A DNA stretch of 64,000 nucleotides from Timema cristinae (Eukaryota; Arthropoda; Insecta; Phasmatodea; Timematidae), in contig JBCFYV010011135.1 of the NCBI GenBank assembly GCA_039000515.1, positions 25,289,725 through 25,353,724 on the forward strand. Direction: 5' to 3'. Under the pieces are notes generated by a model, which was not told where the DNA came from, ran no database searches, and saw nothing but the letters and a program-made list of their open reading frames with translations. The position numbers and the translations under genes are program-made. The stretch's first letter is position 1. The number at the start of each line of letters is the position of its first letter. Positions 1 through 11,519 of the stretch are shown here, piece after piece.

Positions 1-260
1 GGTGTCAGACTTCTATGCTGGAGGTCCGGGGTTCAATCCTCGGTCCCGGCACAGATTTATCTGATTTCCAAACCCTTCCTTCACCTCTGACAAGACATCT
101 TGTGAATGTGGGGAATGCCAGGCCGCCACCGTGGTTCAGATTCCACGTTAAACTGTAGGTCCTCCATTTCATCTCACAATCACCCTAACATTACACATTA
201 GCGTAAGTGCGTATAACCCGAACGAGTAGTAAGACGCGGTGCTAATAATAATAATAATAA
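1..260 (+). mobile_element. SINE group A, cut by window edge
   Basis: tRNA-derived SINE lacking only its first ~25 bases, which lie outside the window. The B box (GGGTTCAATCCTCGG) is near position 31, followed by the family body and the tail GACGCGGTGCTAA with (TAA)n. The full consensus, seen in copies at 32738 and 55900, starts GGTGACCTGGCGGTCTAGGGG, a good A box. Confidence 0.85.
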
Positions 261-689
261 CTTAGTACGGCTTCCTAGCGCATGATTATATTACTAGTCT
301 TGAGACAATATCTTCTGTACTGACCATGTAAATTCCAGTTAGGGATCATGAACCGGCCGTTCATACAGGGACGAACTGATTAACAGGACAGTTGTGTCTG
401 GTGGTACTTCATCAGAGGATATTGTCGAACTAAATACCTCTGCAAGGTCTAAGAATATATTAGAGTTAGGGTAGTTTCCCCAGTGGTATATACTATGAGT
501 CCAGTATCATATTTTGTATTTAATTGTATATTCTATAATCCATGTTATTAAATTAGATAGTTATAGAATAGTTGACATCTCTCTCGTATTATTTAAATGT
601 GTGCGCGAGCTCCCATTATCTATGAACTGGCGACCGGTCAAAACAGGACATATGCTTGCGCGGACATTTTTAAAATACATCCTAGACAG
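261..689. other. Unassigned AT-rich interval
   Basis: No exon, RNA gene or recognisable repeat could be supported. Short open frames here show no coding signature. Confidence 0.4.
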
Positions 690-1145
690 ACAGGGTAACA
701 AATGAACAAGTCCTGAGAAGAGTTGGTGAGAAGAGAACCATTTTGGATGTGATTCTTCGGTACAAATCAGACAGGACACATCCTTAGGAGGAACTGTCTT
801 CTGTATGACGTCCTATAAGGAAAGGTTGAGGGAAAGAGGAGCTTAGGAAGCAGGAGGATTTAAATATTGGAGGACTTGAAGGAAAGAAGAGCATTCTGGG
901 AGCTGAAGGAGGAGGCAGAGGACAGGGGGCATTGGCGGTCAAAGTTTATAATATTATATTTAGCACCGCGTCTTACTACCCGTTCGGGTTATACGATTTA
1001 AGTACTAATTACGCTAATGGATTAGGAATTGGGATGGTTGAATTAGAGGAAGTGAACCCGCATTTGCGTGGAGGGAGAGTGGAAAACCATTTAGGAAGTG
1101 GTCTAAGTTAACTGACAAAATGGACTTGTCGTAATACATAACACC

Positions 1146-1191
<46 letters not shown>
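690..1191 (+). mobile_element. Non-LTR retrotransposon 3' end, interrupted by a SINE
   Basis: Decayed C-terminal tail of a LINE reverse-transcriptase protein. It parallels the copy at 3310-3690: the same run encodes REPFWM, then LRRNCLL, then VEGKRS and an ELKEEAEDR-like end. The copy is split by a group B SINE fragment at 952-1097. It resumes at 1098 with the 3' UTR and a long (TAA)n tail. Stops and frameshifts make it non-functional. Confidence 0.65.
952..1097 (-). mobile_element. SINE group B, 5'-truncated
   Basis: Reverse-strand group B tail and body, from the TTAGCACCGCGTCTTACTAC end to the ACCATTTAGGAA segment. The tRNA-like head is absent. It lies inside the LINE tail at 690-1191, so it inserted later. 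Confidence 0.8.
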
Positions 1192-1736
1192 CCCGTCAGG
1201 AAGAGTTAAACTGGACATTTTCGTGGATAAAACAAATAGTCTGAGTTGTAGGCGAATAAAATTAATATCTTTTTTTATCAAAAACACTATGACAAGAGGA
1301 ATAAAAATATTTTTGCAACAATGTAAGACTATTTTTTGGATTATTTAAGAATTTACCTTTTTTTTATTCAACGCTATATCTTTAAAAACCCATCTAATAA
1401 AACGTTAATACATTTAAAATGGTAGATCTTAAATCTACTGGTTGTTACGTCACAGGTAGTTAACGACCATTAGCACACAAATGTGGCAGAGCGGATAAAA
1501 GCCACAGTCTCGTCTTGTCTGGTTTTTCAGTAGCAAAGGGGAGAGGAAAGAGTTTAAAGGTCAGATCCTAGACGGCACTACCTGAGTATGTTATCTGTTT
1601 TGTTGTTTTAATAATTTATTCACTCTCTAGCTTAACTTGAATTCGGGTACATTTCCTCTGGAACTATACATTCCCACTCTCATTAGCGTAAATTTACAGA
1701 TAGCTCGGATACCTATTGACACGTGGTGACCCCCAA

Positions 1737-2215
1737 ATTACACTTTAATAGCCCCCTTCCCCTTAAAAAAAATATTGTAAAGAATCCTGTAAAACAAAGC
1801 TTCAAATCATCCTTCATGTCAATATAAAAACAAAACTTTTTTTACTTATTTTTTTTTTAAATACAATCCTACCTTCACTGTATATCTCCCTCCCTCTTTT
1901 TATCCTCCCTCCTATTTTCATCTCATTCCTTTATAATTTTGTTTGCTCTAGGCGCGAGAGGAATTGTGTAAACACCAATCAAACAAATTGTTAAAATCAA
2001 ATTAATTTTTCAGCTTCCTCCACTTTCATTTTACTCCCCTCGTTTCCCCAAATTTTATTTTAATCTTTTTTTTTTTTTTTGCGTCCCTCGTCACTACATC
2101 TATTTCTCTTTCCTCACCCCTACACCCCGCCCCCTTCACCAACCTCACTTTCCCTTCAACAACTTTTTTTTTTTTCCAACGACTATATAATATATAATTT
2201 TTCAATCTTCAACAT
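1737..2215 (-). mobile_element. Non-autonomous Helitron, partial
   Basis: Reverse-strand copy related to the complete element at 59142-59596. It shares the GCCCCCTTCCCC end, the ACAGGATTCTTTACAATATT segment read in reverse, and the CTCCCTCCCTC-rich middle. The 5' part with the TCTATACTA start is missing. A foreign AT-rich piece interrupts it around 1940-2040. Confidence 0.6.
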
Positions 2216-2618
2216 TGATACTATCCATTCGACCGGAACTAAACAGGCTTTGAGGTACAATATCAGTGATAAAAAAAAGGTCTGTTACATATACCGGTGA
2301 TCACGTGGGTTAGGAAGTCAATATCGTTTTGTGTTTGTTCCATTTGTGACATGAATGTCATGGGTTAGAATCTCAACCGTGTGTACCGAAAAAGATATTT
2401 TCTCTCGATTGGTTTTTTTCACTCTATCTTGACGCAAATGCAGGTACCTATCCCCTAAATTTTTAGTTTAATTATCCCTACCTATTAGAGCTATGCATCT
2501 ATCCCGGACGGGTAAAAATAAATAAATAAATATATAACATCATAACACGACATGGTGTTCAATAATATTAGTACAATCGAATTTTCCTAGAAGGAACCTT
2601 ATATATTTTCACGTATTA

Positions 2619-2891
2619 CCGCCTCGGTGGCGTAGTTATCTAACGCGCTAGTAGTGTTGAGCTAGACTGCTGAGGACGGGGAGCTCGAGGTTCGAATCTC
2701 GGTCGGGTGAACTGGGGGTGGTTTTTCCTAAATGGTTTTCCACTCTCCCTCCACGAAAATGCGGGTTCACTTCCTCTAATTCAACCTTCCCAATTTCTAA
2801 TCCATTAACGTAATTAGTACTTAAAGCGTATAACTCGAACGGGTAGTAAGACGCGGTGCTAAATAATAATAATAATAATAATAATAAATAA
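2619..2891 (+). mobile_element. SINE group B, full length with TSD
   Basis: The tRNA-like head has A box TGGCGTAGTT and B box AGGTTCGAATCTCGG. The body carries TTCCTAAATGGTTTTCCACT and the tail ends in GACGCGGTGCTAA plus (TAA)n. The direct repeat TTCACGTATT at 2609-2618 and 2892-2901 is a target-site duplication, which shows retrotransposition of this unit. Confidence 0.92.
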
Positions 2892-3309
2892 TTCACGTAT
2901 TCATACGCCAAGTAATGTAATCTACATCCGTAACTTTTTATCAACACTACCATCATCATTAGGTTATCCATCTTGCAATTAATTTGCCGCAGCTCTAAAA
3001 TTTTGTCTTTCCTAGGCCAAATTTTGTACAATTTGTACCTCCACCTGCCTACATCGTTCGCTATCCGACTCATGTACTCCTTTCTTGGTGGTCTCCATTC
3101 CGCAACTCTTTCTATAAACATCTCGGGTCAAACTATCATGTCTCGATACAATATATCCTAACATGTAACTCTTCTTTACATAGTTTTGTTTCTTCATTTG
3201 TTTCTGTCCTTTATACCATCGCCATACGTGATATTGTCAAAATTCTTCTGTAGCACAGCATTTAAAAAATTCTAATACGTTTTCTTTGAGTTGCATCAAT
3301 GGTTCATTT

Positions 3310-3690
3310 TCGTTGGACTCTTAGGAAGATGGAGAAGAAATATTTGGAGAGGTTTGAAATGTGGTGATGGAGAAGACTTTGAGAAGATCAGGTGGACAGA
3401 CAAGGTGACAAATGAAGAGTGGGTGAGAAGAGAACCATTTTGGATGTGATTCTTCGGTAAAAATCAGACAGGATACATCCTTAGGAGGAACTGTCTTCTC
3501 CACGACGTTATAGAAGGAAAGGTTGAGGGAAAGAGGAGCTGAGGAAGGAGGAGGATTCAAATATTGGATGACTCTAAGGAAAAAAGAAAATTCTGAGAGC
3601 TGAAGGGGGAGGCAGAGGACAGAGACCATTGGAGGTTTAAGCCACTGACAAAAGGAATGGACCTGTCGTAAGACAGAACACCTAATAATA
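3310..3690 (+). mobile_element. Non-LTR retrotransposon reverse-transcriptase tail
   Basis: Conceptual translation gives LRKMEKKYLERFEMWWWRRL, then an in-frame-shifted IRWTDKVTNEEWVRRE, then EGKVEGKRS and a GEAEDRDHWR-like end. This is the familiar C-terminal tail of insect LINE endonuclease/reverse-transcriptase proteins. Several stops and shifts show it is dead. The element ends at GTAAGACAGAACACCTAATAATAA-like sequence, whose resemblance to the SINE A/B tail is treated as a finding. Confidence 0.72.
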
Positions 3691-3974
3691 ACGGTTCATG
3701 TTTCAAATACGTAAAGCTCAACAGTCCATATATATATTACTTTAGGAACCTTTTATTAATTTCTAAATCCATACTAATCAAGGTGAATAACGTCTTCTTG
3801 TTTGTAAAAACTTTCTTTGTCCACGCTATTCAACTTATGTCTTTCATGCTTTTGCCATAATCAAGTTATTTTACTTTATAGTTAGCGGAATTTCATTAAT
3901 TGCTGTATATTATCATTTCTATCAATGTTATCACATTATCAATATCTATTAAAAAAAACAATAATTGATAACCC

Positions 3975-4210
3975 ACATCGGTGGCCGCAAAGTCTAAGGC
4001 ACTAGTCTCGCTGTAGGCTAGACTACTGATACGGAGAGATTGAGGTTCAAATCTCGGTGGGGTGCACTCAGGGTAGTTTTTACAAAATTGTTTTAAGCTC
4101 TGCCTCAACGCAACTGAGGGTAAATTTTCTAAAAAAAAATATAGCCTACATACACTCTATAAACCATTAGCATAATTAGTTAATAAACGTATAACGCGGT
4201 GCTAAAAAAA
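3975..4210 (+). mobile_element. SINE group C
   Basis: The head begins CGGTGGCCGCAAAGTCTAAG and includes a B box GAGGTTCAAATCTCGG. The body is like group B but diverged. The tail is shortened to AACGCGGTGCTAAAA. Confidence 0.75.
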
Positions 4211-4960
4211 AAATAATAGGCTTGCTCAAAGGAAATTCATTCGAATTACCTTTGAGAAAGGATAACAATCTAGCTTGCTTGCGATACCGATACCTCAAAC
4301 CATATGACCACTGGTGTGGATGTAGTAAGGAGCTAAATATATAGGTTCTGAAACAGAAAGTGAAATACGATAAAAATAAAAGAGATGAAGGAAATAAGAC
4401 AAGGAAAAGAATGAAATAAATGAACGTTTGGGAAAAAAAAAAAAAATACGAAAAAAAAAATAGCAAAAAAAAAAAGTCCTAGGCCTTCAATGAACCGGCA
4501 TAGCCACTGAAATGGCAGCGTACTAGCTATTTATCAATTTTTATCAGTTTTTATTCGGAATTGTGACGTGAGGGATGAAGGGCTAGACAGTGCAAAAGGG
4601 CATGTAAAAAAAAGGGGGGAAGGGGGGATGTGAGAAGAGGTTGAATGTGTGAGAGGGAAATATCAATAGAGAGAGAGAGAGAGAGAAAATAAGAGAAAAG
4701 TGTTGGGAGGGGGAGTTTAAAGGGTGCTAGGCGTGGTCCCGTGATATATTTATCGTTTTTCGTGTGTGGTTAGCTAGCGGTCTTCATTGTGTATGGATCA
4801 GGATGGCATTGAGTTCGTATTGTGATAGGGTTACAGAATAAGAGGGAGGTATAATCTTGGACTCAAAAACAAAGTAAATATAATAAAGTTGCTATTTTTT
4901 TTAAAAGAAAAAAAACAAGTTACTCCTTCACACACAAAGAACAATCTGTTGTGCTGAAAC
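4211..4960. other. Unassigned interval with simple repeats
   Basis: Holds A-rich tracts near 4433-4475 and a GA repeat near 4668-4686. No gene or named element is recognisable. Confidence 0.4.
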
Positions 4961-4964
4961 GTTC

Positions 4965-5535
4965 GATTAAAGTTTACGTCCACCATTTTATTTCAATATG
5001 GCGACTGCATAATACTATTTATTGTAATTTTTTTTTCTCAGCCGTTACATTTCCACGCAAAAACCAATACAACGATTTTGTTCAAATTTATCATGCATAT
5101 AGCTCGTGACGTCAGGATAATATAAAATGCTAATTAAAATGAGAGTCCAACATTTTGTTTCAAAATGGTTGATGAAAAATACTACCTTTTTGGTATTTTT
5201 TCTCAGTTGTTACTCTTTCACTCCAAAGACATTTCACTGATTGTGTTTATATTTCACGTGGATATAACTTGGACGTCTGGTTAGCATATAGGCTAATTAA
5301 AATTTACGTCAGCCATTTTGGTGCTAGATGTAAGCTAAAGAAACTAAATTTTAGCCTTTTTCTCAATTTTTACTCTTTCTCGCAAAAACTACCACACCGA
5401 TTGTGCTAAAATTCTGCTCGGACATAACTAGGACGTTTGGTTAGTATAATGGCTAATTAAAATTTACATTCACCATTTTGTTTCAATATGACTACTATAA
5501 AACACTACTTTTTGACCATTTTTTAAAAATTCTGC
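4965..5535. repeat. Degenerate ~160-bp tandem repeat, about 3.5 units
   Basis: The motif CACCATTTTGTTTCAATATG or a close variant recurs near 4980, 5145, 5310 and 5470. Between units the same order is kept: TTTTTCTCA, a TACTCTTTC segment, then GGACGT..GGTTAG and GGCTAATTAAAATTTAC. Units have diverged strongly, so the array is old. Confidence 0.65.
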
Positions 5536-6680
5536 GTCTCAAATTTTGATTTTACACATAGATTATATTATAAAACACGTGTAATACAGGAAAAACATTA
5601 ATCAGCTAGTCTATATATCATGGAAACTATTTGAGAAAAATCTCAGGACAGAGAGTAAAGTTGATTACAAGGTATGTTCATAGCCTTTTAGGGACGGTTA
5701 TCAATCCATAGAATATATTACAAAACATTTAATAATCACGCGAGATGTGTTATTTTAATTCTAGCCACGGACTTTTTTTTAGTGGTTAAATGGAACCCAC
5801 GCCCTAGTTAAAACCATATTAAAATATAATTTAATTTTTTTAATCAGTAAACTAGGTACCTTTAGATCAAAATTTTTCGAAAAAAATTGTACAGTTGATA
5901 GATATAAATTTTTAACAAAATCGTTAAAGCCATTTTCGTAAAATTTAAAATTTTCAGAAATTAGTTAACTGAAATTGCAATTTTACCCAGAGGTATAACA
6001 ATATTACATCTAAATAATCAAGTTTGAATGAAATACATCTAACCATTTTAGCCATAGACACATATTTTTAAAATTTTTAGTTAGAAATATTTCTAACTTA
6101 CAATACCTTCTCCTTATAAAAAATAAAAAGGCTTTCCACCATTGAATAAGTATGATAACATTTATCGTAAACCATTTTTTAAAGGCAAACACCCTATCAA
6201 AAAATTAATTGTACATTTAAAAAAATACTAAAAAAAGGCGAATATTAACTTTTTAGCTCTTCAATAAAATGCCACACGTTTTTGCTTACGTCATTCCAAT
6301 GTCACCAATGTTTTTTTGTTGCTTTTTTCGCATATAAAGGATCCGCGGTTATAGTGGTATATGTTTAGTATTTTATTGCACCCTTTGATGTCTCCCTTGA
6401 CTGAACTCATTACGTGTGTGATACTCCTGATGTTTTTTTTTTTAATGTGTTGAATTCCTAGTGAATTTGATTAATTGTAAAAGTGCTAATATCGCTCTAC
6501 GGTCTGTCGACAAAAAAAAAAAAAAAGACTGCGTGTGTATTGCACTATTAGGAAATATCTCTTTAATCAATTGGTTAACCTGGTTTACAAACAATAACAA
6601 AAAATTTTAAATGACACTAATGCTCATGACAGATATCAATTAAATATTGAGATTGCTACTCACTTTACTATACTTTTTAT
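5536..6680. other. Unassigned AT-rich interval
   Basis: Very AT-rich with several homopolymer runs. No exon with splice signals, RNA gene or known repeat was seen. Confidence 0.4.
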
Positions 6681-6689
6681 TAAGAGCAT

Positions 6690-7112
6690 GCTTCACACGC
6701 CAATCAACTCTGTGATACAGTCGGCTAAAAATAGTAAATTTACACCAACACTATTGCACGTGGATCAATTTTGATTAAACATTAATGGAGATAAAGAGTT
6801 AATAGAAGTTCCTAATACTGAACATTGTTGAAATATTAAACGATATTTTGATACAAAACTGCATTGAAAAGGTCGTTTTTTGACCATTTTAGAATGTCTT
6901 CACAGATAAGAACTGTGCACAAATCTTCATTCTGTCATAACAGGGACATACTGTAGTTATTAACAAGAAACTTTGTCGCTTTGTCCCCCATCGTCACCGC
7001 GGAAAATGTCGAGTAATCATTCAAATACGAATGTACTGCACACATTTCTTGTCTTTTCCTTTCCCTTTTACTCCCAAACCTCGCACGAGCCGGGAGATGA
7101 GCTGGGTCTGAT
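6690..7112 (+). repeat. Dispersed repeat J, copy 1
   Basis: An about 425-bp repeat with two other highly similar copies, at 20313-20733 and (inverted) 36925-37328. It runs from ACACGCCAATCAACTCTGTG to CTCGCACGAGCCGGGAG. The reverse strand keeps a short open frame containing YLNDYSTF and GDKATKFLVNNYS in more than one copy. The class of element is unknown. Confidence 0.8.
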
Positions 7113-7167
7113 ATCATTCATAACACGCGTCTTATAATCTGTTTCCACATATATGTTAACTACTCTA

Positions 7168-7357
7168 ATGAAATAGGGGCAAGGAAGGAATCATTTTAGA
7201 GGTAATCTACCCATATTAGCGTGGAAGGAGAGTGAGAGACCATCTAGAGGAAAAAAACCTTCGATAGATCTGGCCGAGATTTGAAACCCAATCTCCCCGT
7301 CATCGGCGGCGAGTCTAAAACAAGAGCGACGCCTTAGACTATTTGGCCACTGAAGAA
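7168..7357 (-). mobile_element. SINE group C fragment
   Basis: Reverse-strand head with B box (CGAGATTTGAAACCC on the plus strand) and the GCCTTAGACTATTTGGCCAC head end, plus part of the body. The tail is missing. Confidence 0.65.
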
Positions 7358-7403
7358 GGATGTTGTTACTGTAGAACAGAGGTCTTCAACTTGCGGCCAC
7401 ACT

Positions 7404-7719
7404 CTTTGGTGGTGTAGTTGGCTAACGCGCTTGTTTCGTGTTGAGCTAGACTGCCGAGGACGGGGAGATCAAGGTTCGAATCTTGGTCGGGTGAAATGGG
7501 GGTGATTTTTTTTCCTCTCCCTCCAGGAAAATTCGGGTTCACTTCCTTTAAATTAAGTCTACCCGATTCCTAATTCATTAGTGTATTATTATTATTAGCA
7601 CCGAGTCTTACTACCCGTTCGGGTTATACGCATTCATTAGTGTAGTTAGTACATAAGCGTATAACCCGAAAGGGTAGTAAGACGCGTTGCTAAATAAATA
7701 AATGAATAAATAAATAAAA
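7404..7719 (+). mobile_element. SINE group B containing an inverted SINE tail
   Basis: Head with GTGTAGTTGGCTAACGCG and B box AGGTTCGAATCTTGG, then a body and a tail ending in (TAAA)n. At about 7583-7640, just before its own tail, lies a reverse-strand copy of the family 3' end (TTAGCACCGAGTCTTACTAC). This is a tail-to-tail arrangement within one element. Confidence 0.8.
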
Positions 7720-8132
7720 CCTTCGACCCGTGGTAAAAAAAAATGTCGCATCAACTGCCTCATGAAAAATATAAGATTATTTAAATAGAGAAAAAATTAT
7801 ATATATTATTATATTATATATATATGCTATATAATCAAATAATAAAATAAATATTTTTATTTACGTATTTCACGTTATTTTATCAAAGATTTTAGCTTTT
7901 TACATGAAAAAAATCTTACTTTTTATACAAATGTACCTTGAACAGGTAAATAACATCACTAGTAGACAAGACAAATCGTGCTACCTTCTGCTATGAAACA
8001 ATAGAGAACATACTTCACGATAAATCCTAATCCCTAATGCGAATATAAGGATGAGCTGATACCACTATATTAATATTTATTTAATCCTAATATTGTCGGT
8101 ACAATGTTGCAGCCCTCGAGCCATCATAAAGT
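7720..8132. other. Unassigned AT-rich interval
   Basis: Contains a TA-rich tract around 7800-7850. No gene or named repeat supported. Confidence 0.4.
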
Positions 8133-8384
8133 AATATTATTATTATTATTATTATTATCATCACCGCGTCTTACTACCCATTCGGGTTATACGCACTTAC
8201 GCTAATGTGTAATGGTAGGGTGATTGTAAGATGAAATAGAGGACCTACAGTTTAACGTGGAATCCGAACCATGGTGGAGGCCTGGCATTCCCCACATTCA
8301 CAAGTTGTGATTAATACACGTCTTGTCAGAGGTGAAGGAAGGGTTTGGCGATGAGATAAATCTGTGCCGGGACCGAGGATTGAA
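8133..8384 (-). mobile_element. SINE group A, 5'-truncated
   Basis: Starts with (ATT)n and the reverse tail TCACCGCGTCTTACTACCC. It runs through the body and ends after GACCGAGGATTGAA, inside the B box. The A box is missing. Confidence 0.85.
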
Positions 8385-9214
8385 AGTAATACTAAACACT
8401 GTCTAGATATAAAAATTTAATCAAAATCGTTAGAGAAAATCGATTTTTTTTTCTCTTTTTGGCCTTCAGTAAACTACCCTTAATTTTAGGGTTAGACAGC
8501 TTAATTCCAAAAAAATCCCCGGGAGGGCCCTTGTGAAAACCCCAGATACCAAGTTTTTGCCCAATTGGTAACATATTTTAGGCTCCAGACTGAGTTCAGA
8601 CAAACTACATCGCAAAAACAACTTTATTTTTTCCAGGAGGGTCATGCAATATCAACAATTATCAAAATCTGTCTCTAATGAAGAAATATTATAAATAATT
8701 TGTAGATATGGGTCAAATCCGTTATCTATCGAATCCGAATCTTACATTTTATTCGAAGCTCGAATACAAATTTGAATTCTCGAATTTTTAAAGGTGTATA
8801 ATTTTGTATAACGTGAAAATATTCCAATTTCTTTTTTTATAACCGGTTTAAGGTTTGGTGCTCCTGACAAATGATATGTTGTTTATAGTGTCTATTATAT
8901 TATAGACAAAAAGATAACACTTTTTTTTTAGTAAATTAAAAAAAAATGTGATATTGTTACCAAACAAGTCCATAAATTATTTTACCAATAGATTAGAACT
9001 TTTATTTGAGTCTTCATAATTTGTTTTTTTAGATTTTTACGAATCTTGAATCTCTAACATACCACAGGATTCAAGGGATTCAAATAATTAATGATTCGAG
9101 CATTCTATTTATAAATTAACTTGATAAGCCCATTTACAGTAATTGAAATTAGGAGAAAATGGCTTAAAACCAATTTTGACAAACGACCCCTCATGTTTTA
9201 ATTTATGTTTTTGT
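8385..9214. other. Unassigned AT-rich interval
   Basis: No gene or recognisable repeat. The sequence includes ordinary-looking low-complexity AT DNA. Confidence 0.35.
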
Positions 9215-9320
9215 TTCTTAGCACCACGTTTTACTGTCCATTTGGGTTATTATACCCTTATTTACTAATTATGTTAATGGTTTTTAGAGATTAGTAAGGT
9301 TACATTTAGAGGAAGTGTAT
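9215..9320 (-). mobile_element. SINE group C, 3' part only
   Basis: Reverse-strand tail (TAGCACCACGTTTTACTG) and the adjacent body up to TTTAGAGGAAGTGTA. Strongly diverged and 5'-truncated. Confidence 0.55.
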
Positions 9321-9934
9321 GTTATGGCACAGAAAAAAATATATGGTGTGCTAAACAAGCCGTTTTAAAAAAAATACCAAATCCTAAATTAATATCAAAA
9401 AGAGGGTTCTTTATTGTGGATCTACATTGGACTTGTCCATATTAGTAAATATTTTGTTTGTAATTTTTAAGTTTTATTTAATCTAGTTGTACCTATGTAT
9501 GTCAAATTTTAACACTGTACCTAATCATTCTTAAATTTTAGTCTTCTAATTTTTTGTAAAAATTTCAATGTGTATTAATGCAAACTTGCTAGAAATTAAA
9601 TATTTGTGTGTTCACAAAAAAATTTGAAAAATAATTTATTTCAGACACATTTTTCCCTATGATAAAATATTTTTGTGTCCTTACGGTTCAAATTAAACAC
9701 AAAGTGATCCCTTTTGAGGGTCAGTAAAGTTATAACATTAATATAAATATAAAAATTTGATGGCACTAACTAGCCACGAAATTTTTAAGCTTAAGGTTTA
9801 ATGAGTAGAGATGATTTTTATATATATAAAGTACAAACTAACGACTAAATCTTGCCTCTAGCATAGTTTGCTTGGCAAAAACTAATACATATTTTAAAAT
9901 ACAAAGAAAAATATTTAAAAATTAGCACAATCTC

Positions 9935-10103
9935 ACACCATTTGACGGTACCTGAATTTTCGTGGAGGTAGAGTGAAAACTAACTATTTAGAAAAACCAT
10001 CCTGAATACACCTTACCGAGATTTGAACCTCAATATCCTCGTCATCAGCAGTCTAGTCTACTGCGAGAGTAACGCCTTAGACCACGCGGCCACTGAAGCT
10101 GGG
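9935..10103 (-). mobile_element. SINE group C, 5' part only
   Basis: Reverse-strand body and head: AACCATCC, then the B box region GAGATTTGAACCTCAAT, then GTAACGCCTTAGACCACGCG. The tail is absent. Confidence 0.6.
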
Positions 10104-10600
10104 GATCCCTCATTAAAGGATAGGGTTGAAAATATCGGCAAAAATAGTAGTTCCCAACGAAAACCTGATTTTCTTAGAATTTCTGCTTTTCTTCTGTGTA
10201 CACAGTGATTATTCTCTAAAATCATTATTAATTGTTTACATCACCATGGAAACTCTGATTTGTATTTGATTGTATATCGGTAAATAAGATATTCCTCTTT
10301 GGTTAAAAAAAAATCAAAAATCAATTCTTACGTGAGTGTTTTGATGCAATGTTAAGAGAATATAAAGGTAGCGCAACTTGTAAGAATTTATTACGTCATT
10401 GCTTACGTCACCCAATTGACGCAGTTATATTTTAACACTAAAACAGCCACAGATACATATTATTTTAAATAAGTGGACAGTGCGTTAGTTGGGCATTGGT
10501 GTGAATTTTAAATGTTTATTTATATTCAACGTTTCAAAATGTGACATGATTTTTAACATCTTAGTTTGTCTTCCATATAGAATTGTGTATGTAATGCGCT
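10104..10600. other. Unassigned interval upstream of the 86-bp array
   Basis: No coding or repeat identity. It includes ACGTCA-containing sequence near 10393-10412 but nothing that defines a promoter. Confidence 0.35.
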
Positions 10601-10607
10601 GGTTGTA

Positions 10608-11095
10608 GATGAGTGACGTCACAAGCTCAGCCATCAGATGTCTTTCTCTCATCTGGTGCCACCCTCTATTCGCTTCACATAGCTGTCTTGTGGACTGAGT
10701 GACGTCACAAGCTCAGCCAATCAGATGTCTTTATCCATCTGGTGCTACCTTCTATTCGCTTCACATTACTGTCTTGTGGACTGAGTGACGTCACAAGCTC
10801 AGCCACTCAGATGTCTTTCTTCATCTGGTGCTACCTTCTATTCGCTTCACATAGCTGTCTTGTGAATTGGGTGACGTCACAAGCTCAGCCAATCAGATGT
10901 CTTTCTCCATCTGGTGCTACCTTCTATTTGCTTCACATAGCTGTCTTGTGGAGTGAGTGACGTCACACGCTCAGCCAATCAGACGCACATCTCCATCTGG
11001 TGCTACCCTCTATTCGCTTCACATCGCTGTCTTGTGGACTGAGTGACGTCACAAGACCAACAAATCACATGTCTTTCTTCATCTGGCGCCACCTT
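10608..11095 (+). repeat. 86-bp tandem repeat carrying TGACGTCA in every unit
   Basis: Six units spaced exactly 86 bp apart. Each contains the palindrome TGACGTCA, at 10614, 10700, 10786, 10872, 10958 and 11044. Most units also contain AGCCAATCAGA (a CCAAT motif) 10-15 bases downstream, then TCTATTCGCTTCACAT. TGACGTCA is the classic CREB/ATF binding site and CCAAT the classic NF-Y site. Whether these are bound here is unknown. No gene was found next to the array. Confidence 0.93.
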
Positions 11096-11515
11096 CTTTT
11101 ATCTTTACAGTGGTTTGGTGCACGGGTCATTTTAAAGTTAATATAGATGTGTGAAGAGGAAAACATATAGTTATTGCTTAGAATTAAACAACGAAAGCTA
11201 AAACGACTATGAAAAGTTAATAGCTTTTGAAGAGTAAACCTTTAACTAGAAAGACGAATGAGAGCCATCATCTATATAACTTTTCCCAATAAAAAAGTTT
11301 AGGACATATTTTGGCACAACAATTTGCAGTTATCACTGTTAACGATCCAATCACTAGTATTTTATTTATTTTGACAAAAAAAAAGTTTTTCTATAAAGAT
11401 TGTTAAAATACTGGCTTAGACTTGCATTCACTTCCACCACACATTAATAAAGTGCGTTTAATCACATATTAATTAATAGTATTAGAATATTTTTCAAAAA
11501 CACTAAAAATTAGTT
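11096..11515. other. Unassigned interval
   Basis: No gene or recognisable repeat beyond AT-rich sequence. Confidence 0.35.
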
Positions 11516-11519
11516 TGAA

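Noticed and set aside
2648..3121. 157-codon minus-strand frame
   Set aside because: It crosses a group B SINE, whose conserved sequence gives recurrent open frames ([21 protein letters not shown]) in many copies. The same applies to 62815-63057 and 50526-50729.
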